A DNA stretch of 63,397 nucleotides from Flavobacteriales bacterium (GTDB taxonomy: Bacteria; Bacteroidota; Bacteroidia; Flavobacteriales_D; Crocinitomicaceae): the NCBI GenBank assembly GCA_947500755.1, contig CANMTO010000012.1, positions 1 through 63,397 on the forward strand. The letters are read 5' to 3'. Shown here piece after piece: positions 19,901-26,539 of the stretch. Position 1 is the stretch's first letter. Every line of letters starts with the position of its first letter. Below the pieces are notes generated by a model. The model saw nothing but the letters and a program-made list of their open reading frames with translations. It did not search any database and was not told where the DNA came from. The translations under genes and the position numbers were made by a program.

Positions 19901-21297
19901 TTAATCACTGAATTGTTAGACGTTAACGTCGCTTGATCCCTGAAAATTATCGAGGCAGAAGGGGTTCCTTGGATCAACGCAAGTTGCGCGTCTAGCAATA
20001 TGTCACCAAAGGCATACATATCGGTTTGCATTAACCCTACCGTGGGTTGGTTGATTGATGCCCAAGACATGTAGGCAAACTGAGCTGTTACATCAATGGT
20101 GACTTGCTGATTTGGTATGGAGAATGATAAGGCATCAAAGTACACGGAATCTGATATTCCGGGAAAGCATGCCGTGACCAAACCCCCACTATTAAGGGAC
20201 CAATGGGTGCTGCTGGAATAATTTCCTGCGTTGCCTATCCAATAAAACTTAGACCCTTCATAATTCCATCCCCCCGACAAATTCGTGGTGTCTGAAAGTT
20301 TCAACTGGTAAACCTGAGAGGGCGCAACAATGGTTTGTACGCGATTTATTGAAAGAAGTAACCCTGAAAATACCGTGTGCCCCGTTTTAATAAATCTCGC
20401 GACAGGCCCAATGGCTGCTAATGCTTTTAATTGGGTTTTGTTCGAACACGTACCGAGGGTGATCAACGAATCCAACGACAAGGTATCTCCATTATTAATA
20501 TTGATGGTATTTCCTGCTGGAATCGATTGTAATAGGTTGAAGTGATTGCTATTTACCAATGTGACGGCTCCTGCATTCAAGCGTAATTCGTTGTAATTTT
20601 TTCCGCCACCCGTAAATACCGACGTACCTGCATTCGCAAGGGATATTCTTCCATTCGTATGGATGAGGGTAAAATTAGTTGGGGTAACATTCCAAACTGT
20701 ACCCGTAAGGTTAAGGATCGTATTGGTGAGATTGAACATTCTTGCCGATGTCCCTAAGGAGTAGAAGTTTGCTATACTGGAATTGGTGCCAATTAAATTA
20801 ATTGTCCCGGCATTTAGATACAAATCAGCGCTAGAGGTAATGACACTCATATTCATAATACCATTCCCCGCCATTTTTATGTCGTTGGTCCAAATTCGTC
20901 CATTTGAAATAAGTGTCCCCGTAGTGTTAGTTGTCAAATTCCAAAACCCAGTCCAACCTGTAAAGGTAGGATTTACAGACCCTCTGAGTGAGGTAGAAAT
21001 TGATATGGAAGGCAAGGCACATTGAAATTGAAAGGGTATGTTTGCGCCTGAAAAATCGAAGGTGGCCACATCAATAGGAATATTTAAGGAGACAACACTT
21101 GCAGGGACGAGCCCAGAATTCACATCAAAATATACAGAATCGCCGGCTGCAGGGATAAATCCCGCCGAGGCCCCTCCTGAAACAATAGACCATCTCAAAG
21201 GCGATGACCAGGAACCACTTCCTCCAACCCAATAAAATGAACCCGCATTAGCTAAGAAGTTTATTAACAGTAGGGCTAGGAGTAAAAAACGTTTCAT
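13906..21297 (-). CDS. Giant T9SS-secreted surface protein with 13-repeat stalk and seven-blade RCC1-like propeller
   Basis: A 2463-residue protein with a signal peptide (KRFLLLALLLINFLANA). Residues about 20-700 are a beta-rich region with two WVGGSGSW / WIGNAGNY motifs and DSVYFD. A PKD-like segment (FLWYFGDGS) lies near 735. About 13 repeats of some 80 residues follow (about 815-1885), each with C..Q/G-x-x-V-x-F-x-A-x-G and YQFYLNG-type cores. Next is a block of seven RCC1-type units (about 1950-2290), with WGNNSNGQLG, WGNNTYGQLG and relatives. An Ig-like segment (SYQWYFGGQEI) precedes a type A T9SS sorting domain (RIYPVPTNSELTIE to KDGEKLRFMVSH). It is probably displayed on the cell surface as an adhesin or binding protein. 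The ligand is unknown. It is divergent from the adhesin operon at 21458. Confidence 0.85.
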   Translation of the reverse strand: MKRFLLLALLLINFLANAGSFYWVGGSGSWSSPLRWSIVSGGASAGFIPAAGDSVYFDVNSGLVPASVVSLNIPIDVATFDFSGANIPFQFQCALPSISISTSLRGSVNPTFTGWTGFWNLTTNTTGTLISNGRIWTNDIKMAGNGIMNMSVITSSADLYLNAGTINLIGTNSSIANFYSLGTSARMFNLTNTILNLTGTVWNVTPTNFTLIHTNGRISLANAGTSVFTGGGKNYNELRLNAGAVTLVNSNHFNLLQSIPAGNTININNGDTLSLDSLITLGTCSNKTQLKALAAIGPVARFIKTGHTVFSGLLLSINRVQTIVAPSQVYQLKLSDTTNLSGGWNYEGSKFYWIGNAGNYSSSTHWSLNSGGLVTACFPGISDSVYFDALSFSIPNQQVTIDVTAQFAYMSWASINQPTVGLMQTDMYAFGDILLDAQLALIQGTPSASIIFRDQATLTSNNSVINTNISVVMLSAIDSLVLNGTLQMTDSVNFSVFNGGFNTMNFNANLGYFSVNNQLSTTFQRVRFGSSNVNISRNFTSVGTTANFQFYAGTSKIYIGSQSSENNLRTANLTFNEVTLSFPKYAVNAGAFAVNQPQKLEGNNVFNKLRILAGSHIEMQGGSTQTIVDSLIMVGNCQDSIYLYSSNNAIPAVFVKNTPGNVTASCIDFKSVGASGTATFTAYFSTNSGAVPAIANWNLSATPAVTAAFNTLGPFCYNDTTFFSNTSSSFSGNPNDVNFLWYFGDGSNSFYADSGYVGVPTPCTPCAGDSVLIINGVPDTNAHIFAGYGSFNVMLIAEYTNFCIDTMQSTIQINNPDIFVISSDADTTICQGASVSFTIGSSSNLNAYAWYQNGNLLNNPPSVNDTLLQISTIQNNDTLSFLSIQNGCTSALQPTYIFTVNPAPVVALMSNDLDNVICAQDSITFTASGAQQYRFLKNNIPISGFTLNPNYSSANLVNGDIIKVIGKYTATGCVDTSSAIVVQVNPLPTVTLAQSAGSNVVCANQSVTFTGGGAASYQFLLNHVPTGAPGINPYTTNALSTFDTVQVIGISAAGCSALSPQSFGFVVNSLPNVTLTFNDIDTSICQGTQVNFNAGGGVLYQFYLNGVPTGPLSATNVYNTNALANNDQLFAKGVFNGCENYSDTVLFEVLPIPNTSLISNDLDSTICQNTLVVFTASGALSYEFFVAGISQGPSSPLNSFTTNVLTNGQTVSVVGSINGCNVGASIPFSVLPLPTVPLFSSNPQNTLCSGQAITFTGAGAVIYQLLVNGLPFGPQQASSSFTPNLPVGSNQVSIQGVGANSCVSNSSALTVQVNPIPVITLQSSDLDNIFCAGDTVSITASGANQYQFYLNGASQGSLSNTNIFISNSFTNGQIMTVLGSSLGCTATSAPMTFTVNPIPSVTITSNDPNNIFCQGDNVTYQANGAAVYSLSLNGQLQGPPSAQNTILMQAYPAGSYALQVVGTTNGCSNQSAVNILINPNPLVSLISSGGAAVCSGQNVTYTASGAAQYQFQLNGNNLGVLSGVNSLQSNNLANGDVISVVGTSNLGCLNASALPALVVNQTPITSLTSTELDLALCVGTPVLFTAGGASTFEFFVNGVSQGPASPTPTITLNNLQNNDLVEVLGSNQNCSDYSPSLIFNVYNYPNVNIANQGGNQICVGDAVNAFASGANNYQFYVNSQPVGPNSNNNTFTGFLNNGDTLTVVGETFGCSSSAPNPISLVVYSYPILNSVCDDIDLSICLHDTVNFSASGALSYSFVHNSAAPTLSATGLFSMNDLLNGDTMLVQGFNGTCPSIIDTFIFNVNSMSLSLSTQPQPLICSGSTLDFQASGGLTYLYYINGVSQGTFGPSGQFSSSTLQDNDQVTFTAFNQGTGCYQPFNDTFLIDVMPTPTITSISPLSFCEGDSVILFSNSISNNQWASGGFPVSQTTDSTLVVYQTANVTLTQNSSVLNQTYSFGYNANGMFGDGTNQSIGLPTEMNGNLALEELSSGWNFALGRDVAGQVYSWGNNSNGQLGNGTFTSSNTPLLMPSLSAVKSLASSENSAMVVTNSGNVYVWGNNTYGQLGTGNTSIYNFPYLNPTLQNIDTIAGGRRHFLCLRTDGTVLAFGNNTFGQLGLGNLNSTAVPVLIPNLTGIEKIGAGEFHSFAIDSAGNLFVWGNNANGQLGLSDNLNRVIPTVSSFKQAIQISGGADFSVILKSDGSVWSSGKNNFGQLGLNDNVDRNVPEKIAITGVNRISCGQYHTLLLRNDYSVFGFGDNTESQLSTGVNTSAPIHISSLHGTTFIESGKSTSHAIAGIIASCAASSASITVNNAPVPVVTINNGTLTTSAMGTSYQWYFGGQEIQNSNSATYVPITPGYYTVEVTYPSGCSVTSIQFAFGIQNLDVLKVAKTRIYPVPTNSELTIESLTNELLPDVEIFDASGRLVLLVPSKGIAKQTVQVGMLSPGSYVVSFKDGEKLRFMVSH
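14405..15445 (-). repeat. Seven RCC1-type beta-propeller repeats
   Basis: Seven consecutive units of about 50 residues are marked by FGYNANGMFG, WGNNSNGQLG, WGNNTYGQLG, FGNNTFGQLG, WGNNANGQLG, SGKNNFGQLG and FGDNTESQLS, each separated by a hydrophobic strand with a GxxHs/aL-like element (GGRRHFLCL, GAGEFHSFAI, SCGQYHTLLL). Seven is the blade number of a closed RCC1 propeller. Confidence 0.85.
15637..18855 (-). repeat. Thirteen tandem Ig-like repeats of about 80 residues
   Basis: About 13 degenerate repeats, each opening with NP-x-P and V-x-L-x-S-n-D-l-D, then IC-x-g-d-x-V-x-F-x-A-s-G-A, YQFyLNGv-x-qGP, a LanGD-x-i-x-V-x-G strand and a Cys near the end. The two Cys per unit may form a disulfide. 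The array is probably a rigid stalk. The DNA copies have diverged, so this is an old expansion. Confidence 0.8.
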
Positions 21298-21427
21298 TAT
21301 GCCAATTTTAGGTGCGGAAATTAGCGCAAATATCCGAAAATTTACTTGAAAACACGATAGTTTGAGCGAATAGTTATTATTTAATGATTGTTTAATAATT
21401 TACACTACTAATCCGAAAGATTTAACA

Positions 21428-21435
21428 TAACTTTG
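21428..21435 (+). promoter_or_regulatory. -7 promoter box upstream of the SprB-like adhesin operon
   Basis: TAACTTTG is a perfect TAnnTTTG match, 22 bases before the ATG at 21458, in the 160-base divergent gap. It would drive the five genes 21458-32276. A -33 element is not clear. On the other strand a weaker GATATTTG at 21327-21334 could serve the giant surface protein gene. Confidence 0.5.
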
Positions 21436-21457
21436 GCAAAATTTCGGAATAAATTAT

Positions 21458-22003
21458 ATGTCCAATACACCAACCTTCTACGCTTACCTACTCCTGTTCG
21501 TCATGTCATGTGCTCAGGTATTTCAGGTGCAAGGACAAACAAGCCCCATCAACGGCGAACAGAATCAAGCAAATTCTCCAGCACCAGTGCAGTGCCCTGC
21601 GGACTTAAAACTCATTACAGTTCCAGAGGGGTTTATCGAATCAGGCAGTTTTAACGGGTATATCCATTTAAATTCAGCCACTTCGATTGTTATGACTTCC
21701 ATAGAGCATATTAATTTTATTCGCTTGTGCGCAGGGATGACCCCAGAGTTTTTTGCACAAAATGGATTAACCTTGAATGAGGAAAAAGAATTTACCTCCC
21801 GAGAAAATGTTCCAGGAAAGTATTACAAATCAAGTTTTGAAATCGATGAAATACCCCATGTAAGATATATAGTGTTCAGTGGCGATTTAAATAGAACATT
21901 GTGGTTAAATATAACCTATCCAAAAATGTTTGAGGCACTCATCAGTGCAGAAGTTACTGCAATTATTGAGTCCATTAAAGCCCCTGTAAGCGATGAGAAA
22001 TAA
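21458..22003 (+). CDS. Small exported protein of unknown function, first gene of the adhesin operon
   Basis: A 181-residue protein with a signal peptide (FYAYLLLFVMSCAQVFQVQG). If Cys18 is lipidated it would be a lipoprotein, but the lipobox (FVMSC) is imperfect. The mature part reads PEGFIESGSFNGYIHLNSAT, then a set of alternating strands ending in a helix (MFEALISAEVTAIIESI). This layout resembles the PsbP/DUF1795-type fold, which is an inference from pattern and not a motif match. It overlaps the next gene by 11 bases and is preceded by the best promoter box of the region, so it is the head of the operon. In Flavobacterium johnsoniae, accessory proteins SprC and SprD precede SprB, and this protein may fill a comparable accessory role. 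Confidence 0.7.
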   Translation: MSNTPTFYAYLLLFVMSCAQVFQVQGQTSPINGEQNQANSPAPVQCPADLKLITVPEGFIESGSFNGYIHLNSATSIVMTSIEHINFIRLCAGMTPEFFAQNGLTLNEEKEFTSRENVPGKYYKSSFEIDEIPHVRYIVFSGDLNRTLWLNITYPKMFEALISAEVTAIIESIKAPVSDEK

Positions 22004-25000
22004 GCTCCTGATTCTTGTCCTGTTTTTTATAGGGCAAACTATTTACAGCCAGCAAGTGGTAAATCACCACGTGCCCTTTAATACCACAAACCAAAACATG
22101 TGGGGCCCCAATTGGAGTCCGTTTTCAATAGATCAAGAAATTACCTTGTTCAATGTTCCTTGGAATACGTCCTTTAATACAGGAAATGCATTGATTGGTC
22201 AAGTAGCGGGATTCTCTTTTGGAGCGGCACTACAGGGTTCTATATCGGGGGTTATCGGGAGTAAAATTAGCCTGCTTGGGTTCACCACGGGAACACTTGA
22301 TGTAGATTATCCGATTGATGCTACAATTACCACCCCAACGGACAACACTTATGATCAGGGAGACACAGTGACCGTAGCCACCAGCTACACCCTAGATCCT
22401 GCAGCGGAAATCACCTCTTATTATCCATCTGCTGGAGAGGCGAAGTGGGATGTGTATTTTCAGTTAGGAGCCTCAGCCAGTGCAACGGTTTGTGTATTCA
22501 GCTGCGCCACGTTTCCTATTATCCCAGCCTTTAATACAGGGCTTTTAACGATCAACATAGTTACGGTCAACGCGAATGGAGTTTCAATGCTTTCCGGATT
22601 GGGAATTGGTCCATTATTTTCGCAGCCTTTTTTACCATATCCTCTGCCCGCGGCACTTGGCGATTATGGATTGTCGGGGGTAATCACGATTCCATACGTT
22701 AGTACGGAAAGTTCTATCAATGGCACTCAATTAGATGCCTGCGGAGATTCAACGTATTTTAATTTGAATTTAAACGTGTTCGACTTAATTGGAGCCATGA
22801 ACATCCCCTATGTTAGTGTTGTCATGGAAAACCTAGCCGGATCTCAAGATTTTGGAATTGCTAGTGTAAGTTGGAACTTTTTTGATGCAAGTTTTGATGC
22901 GAATATCACAAACAACCAATGCTTTAATTTCGATCCTACCGTTTATGTTTCCTTTGCATTTCCTGTTCCTGTTAGTTATCGAATTTTAAACCCCTCCAAC
23001 AACACTGCGGGCCCTTGGGCAACCAGCAATATCATCAATTTTCCGGTAGGCATGAGTTTGCAGTATAAATTCCCCTGCTATTTTGAAACTATAAATATTA
23101 CGCCCACTTACACCATTAACGGAACAGTAACCAATCACACCTATGATGTGGTGAGTTTTGACTTTTTAATGAGTGCATTACAATTTGGATTTAGTATCCC
23201 TGCTGTTCAAATAACACCTGCCATTTATGTTCCTGAGATTTGTATTCCGATATATTATCCCTGTGGTGCTTACTGGTTTGGTATTGATTGGTGTTCAACC
23301 CAGGCATGTACACCCGCCTTTACCATTCCCGCCATCGGCTGGGCCGGATATACTTTTAACGTTGGGCCAGTTTGGTCTACCTCGATTCCCATTGGGTCCT
23401 TTTCGTATGACTGGTTTAACCAAACATGGTCATTGGCAGGATTCCAAGCATACTCCTTCAGTCCCTTTTCAATGACAGCAGATGTGCTGTCTGCATCAGC
23501 CACAGCTACCCCTGTCAGTTGTTTTGGTGGAAATAACGGGGCTGTTTCACTAGCCTTCAACAACGTCGCCTATCCCCTATCCTATTTATGGACGAACGGG
23601 GCAACCACATCAACATTATCGAATGTATCAGCGAATTCTTACCAAGCACAAATTATTGATGCAAATGGCTGTCAATTGTTAACAGGAGGCATTGTTACAC
23701 AGCCAGCGTATCCATTGCAGGCAAATATACAAGCGGCAAATGTTAGTTGTTTTAGCGGTGTTTCAAATGGTGCCATAAATGCTACGGTTTCAGGTGGTAC
23801 GTCCCCATATACCTACAGTTGGAATAACGGGGCCTCAACCGAAGACCTTACTAATATCGGAACAGGTAATTATGTGTTCACCGTTACGGATGCAAACAAT
23901 TGTACCGCCAGCAATTCTGCTGCAATTACGGCTCCAAGTGATCTTGTACAATCCGCTTCTATCATTAACGTTCCATGTGTTGGTGGCGCCAGTGGTGCAA
24001 TAAATGTAACTACTACAGGAGGAATTTCCCCATATTCATATTCATGGAGTACTGGACAAATCACCGAAGATATCCAAGGGTTAAGTGCAGGTTCCTACAC
24101 GTTAACCATAACAGATACAAACAATTGCACAGACATTCAAACGCATGTGGTTACGGAGCCAAACACCTCCGTCAGCCTAAGTTCGAACGTGACCAATGTG
24201 GCTTGTTACGGAGGTACGACAGGACTTATTGATATTACTACCACTGGAGGCACGCCTGGATATACCTTCCAATGGAGCGCGACCAATGGTATAGTTATAC
24301 CTCAAACTACCGAAGATATATCAAATCTATCTGCCGGAAACTACACGCTTACTGCGACGGATGCCAATGGATGCCCAAGCAGCTTGAATGTTACCATAAG
24401 CCAACCAGCACAGGCGCTACAATCTTCGCCACAACTTTCCCATGTTACTTGCTTTAATGGAACTAACGGGACGGTTCAACCCCTGATTACCGGTGGTACT
24501 GCTCCATACATTTACGCATGGTCTAATGCCACCATTGCAAATGTATTACCCAATGTGGCCGCTGGACCTTATACCCTTAACCTTACCGATGCAAATAACT
24601 GCTCAGCGACCTTTAATTATACCCTTTCACAGCCTAATGTGGCCTTAACCATTGCGTTAAGTGGCATTAATGTCTTGTGTTTTGGCGACGCATCGGGTGC
24701 TGCAAATGCCTTAATTTCCGGGGGAACCTCTCCATATACGTTGGCTTGGTCGAACGGTTCAACCAATGCATCGATACAAAATATATTGGCAGGAGCGTAT
24801 AACATTACAGTAACGGATCAACAGGGGTGTTTGGCAAATCAATCCATCACCATAACAGAACCTGCGGCGCCACTTAATGTATCAACGCTCGCAACCATGG
24901 TAGATTGTTTTGGAAATCAAAGCGGCTCAATCAATGCAACGATTACCGGAGGTACAGCCCCTTACTCTTCAAGTTGGATCAATCAGAATTCACAAATTTA

Positions 25001-26537
25001 TGCCTCATCGGCAGAGGATTTAACCCTTGTAGGTATTGGAAACTATCTTACCATCGTTACAGATAGTCAAGGCTGTATTGATTCGTCTGCGACAAGTATA
25101 ACCCAACCTGCTGCCTTGTCTATTACGAATTCTAAAATTGACGTGCTCTGCCTTGGAAACAATACGGGATCCATCAATGCAACGGTTGCTGGAGGCACGC
25201 TTCCTTATTCCTACGTTTGGAATAATGGTGCGTTGACTGAAGATATCAATGCAATTCCTTCAGGTTCATATACCCTAACGGTGCTTGATGCGAACAGCTG
25301 TACTGAAAGCATGATGGTAGCTATTATTCAACCCATCGCTCCATTGTCTGTGAGTACCGAAACCACGTCCATCGACTGTTTTGGGTTAAGTACGGGGTCG
25401 GTAAGTGCTACGGCTGTTGGAGGTACCGCTCCATATCAATACGCTTGGAGCAACGGCGGAACATCAACAAGCATCAGCGGCGTGCTCGCTGGAGCTTATT
25501 CCATAACCGTTACGGATAATAACGGATGTACGGCCTTTAGTGGGGCAAATGTACTGCAGCCGCAACAAGGATTAAATGTGGCGGTAAATGTTACTGATCC
25601 ATCGTGTCACGGGTACGCTAACGGGATTGTTGAAATGACTATTACAGGAGGTACGCAGCCGTATTATTTTAATTGGGGTAATGAAAATAATATATTGTTA
25701 AACAACCCAAGCGAGCGATTGGATTCCATCGCTGTTGGTTCTTATCTGTTCGTAATCACCGACGAACGCGGATGTGTGGTTGATACCATTGTTCAAGTAA
25801 ACGAACCAACGCCGTTCAACATTGCAATCCAAACTACGGATGCCCTGTGTTATCAAAGTGCCACAGGAATGGTAGACTTATCAGTAGCAGGTTCCACACC
25901 ACCATACCAGTTTAACTGGAATGACGGTCAATTCCTGACCGAGGATTTATCCAATGTATTTGCGGGATATTATGCGGTTCAAATCACTGATAATCAAGGG
26001 TGTATAGATTCTATTACTGGGGTTGTTAATCAACCGGATTCGCTATTCATTGATGCTGCAATAATCAACGTAAGTTGTGTTGACCAAGCAGATGGCGCAG
26101 TTGCTTTAACGGTGCTTGGTGGAATCTCCCCGTATAGTTTTGCATGGTCTAATGGCGAGAACGTGCCAACGATTTCTAACCTCAGTGCGGGAATCTATGT
26201 TGCTACCATTACCGATGATAATTCATGCATCGCTACGATCACCGTGGAAGTATTACCAAGTAGCATTCCATGTGTTAATCCGGTAAATACATTTACTCCC
26301 AACGGAGATTTATTCAATGATACATGGGTCATTGACAACATGTACTTATATCCGAATGCCTCTGTTCAAGTCTTTAATAAATGGGGTAATCTCGTATTCA
26401 AATCTGAAGGACTCTACACGCCATGGGATGGTACCTACAACAACAACCCACTTCCTGCTGAGGTCTATTATTATATCATTGAACTCAACGACACCGCAAC
26501 ATCAAAACTTACCGGTACCTTGACCATTATTCGCTAA
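21993..26537 (+). CDS. SprB-repeat adhesin with unrecognised N-terminal head, T9SS type B sorting domain
   Basis: A 1514-residue protein. After the signal peptide (NKLLILVLFFIGQTIYS) comes a head of about 480 residues, rich in Phe, Pro, Tyr and Ile, with several Cys (IYYPCGAYWFGIDWCSTQAC near residues 425-444). I cannot assign the head to a family. From about residue 507 to 1425 there are 12 SprB repeats, each with CfGgxxG, GGTxPYxYxWsNG and TDaNxC. The last 90 residues form the type B (CHU_C) sorting domain with NTFTPNGDLFNDTWVI and FNKWGNLVFK. SprB of Flavobacterium johnsoniae is the moving surface adhesin of gliding motility. This protein is a smaller relative in design, probably anchored through the PorP/SprF protein of the same operon. 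It ends 2 bases before the next gene. Confidence 0.88.
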   Translation: MRNKLLILVLFFIGQTIYSQQVVNHHVPFNTTNQNMWGPNWSPFSIDQEITLFNVPWNTSFNTGNALIGQVAGFSFGAALQGSISGVIGSKISLLGFTTGTLDVDYPIDATITTPTDNTYDQGDTVTVATSYTLDPAAEITSYYPSAGEAKWDVYFQLGASASATVCVFSCATFPIIPAFNTGLLTINIVTVNANGVSMLSGLGIGPLFSQPFLPYPLPAALGDYGLSGVITIPYVSTESSINGTQLDACGDSTYFNLNLNVFDLIGAMNIPYVSVVMENLAGSQDFGIASVSWNFFDASFDANITNNQCFNFDPTVYVSFAFPVPVSYRILNPSNNTAGPWATSNIINFPVGMSLQYKFPCYFETINITPTYTINGTVTNHTYDVVSFDFLMSALQFGFSIPAVQITPAIYVPEICIPIYYPCGAYWFGIDWCSTQACTPAFTIPAIGWAGYTFNVGPVWSTSIPIGSFSYDWFNQTWSLAGFQAYSFSPFSMTADVLSASATATPVSCFGGNNGAVSLAFNNVAYPLSYLWTNGATTSTLSNVSANSYQAQIIDANGCQLLTGGIVTQPAYPLQANIQAANVSCFSGVSNGAINATVSGGTSPYTYSWNNGASTEDLTNIGTGNYVFTVTDANNCTASNSAAITAPSDLVQSASIINVPCVGGASGAINVTTTGGISPYSYSWSTGQITEDIQGLSAGSYTLTITDTNNCTDIQTHVVTEPNTSVSLSSNVTNVACYGGTTGLIDITTTGGTPGYTFQWSATNGIVIPQTTEDISNLSAGNYTLTATDANGCPSSLNVTISQPAQALQSSPQLSHVTCFNGTNGTVQPLITGGTAPYIYAWSNATIANVLPNVAAGPYTLNLTDANNCSATFNYTLSQPNVALTIALSGINVLCFGDASGAANALISGGTSPYTLAWSNGSTNASIQNILAGAYNITVTDQQGCLANQSITITEPAAPLNVSTLATMVDCFGNQSGSINATITGGTAPYSSSWINQNSQIYASSAEDLTLVGIGNYLTIVTDSQGCIDSSATSITQPAALSITNSKIDVLCLGNNTGSINATVAGGTLPYSYVWNNGALTEDINAIPSGSYTLTVLDANSCTESMMVAIIQPIAPLSVSTETTSIDCFGLSTGSVSATAVGGTAPYQYAWSNGGTSTSISGVLAGAYSITVTDNNGCTAFSGANVLQPQQGLNVAVNVTDPSCHGYANGIVEMTITGGTQPYYFNWGNENNILLNNPSERLDSIAVGSYLFVITDERGCVVDTIVQVNEPTPFNIAIQTTDALCYQSATGMVDLSVAGSTPPYQFNWNDGQFLTEDLSNVFAGYYAVQITDNQGCIDSITGVVNQPDSLFIDAAIINVSCVDQADGAVALTVLGGISPYSFAWSNGENVPTISNLSAGIYVATITDDNSCIATITVEVLPSSIPCVNPVNTFTPNGDLFNDTWVIDNMYLYPNASVQVFNKWGNLVFKSEGLYTPWDGTYNNNPLPAEVYYYIIELNDTATSKLTGTLTIIR
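23512..26265 (+). repeat. Twelve SprB repeats (first adhesin)
   Basis: Twelve units of about 75 residues counted by their Cys signature: VSCFGGNNG, VSCFSGVSNG, VPCVGGASG, VACYGGTTG, VTCFNGTNG, VLCFGDASG, VDCFGNQSG, VLCLGNNTG, IDCFGLSTG, PSCHGYANG, ALCYQSATG and VSCVDQADG. Each also has GGTxPYxYxW and a closing TDxxGC with xQP. Confidence 0.88.
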
Positions 26538-26539
26538 AT

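Noticed and set aside
23270..23563. Minus-strand frames of 60-97 codons inside the SprB-repeat genes.
   Set aside because: They are shadows of the repeated coding sequence; none has a signal, motif or upstream element.
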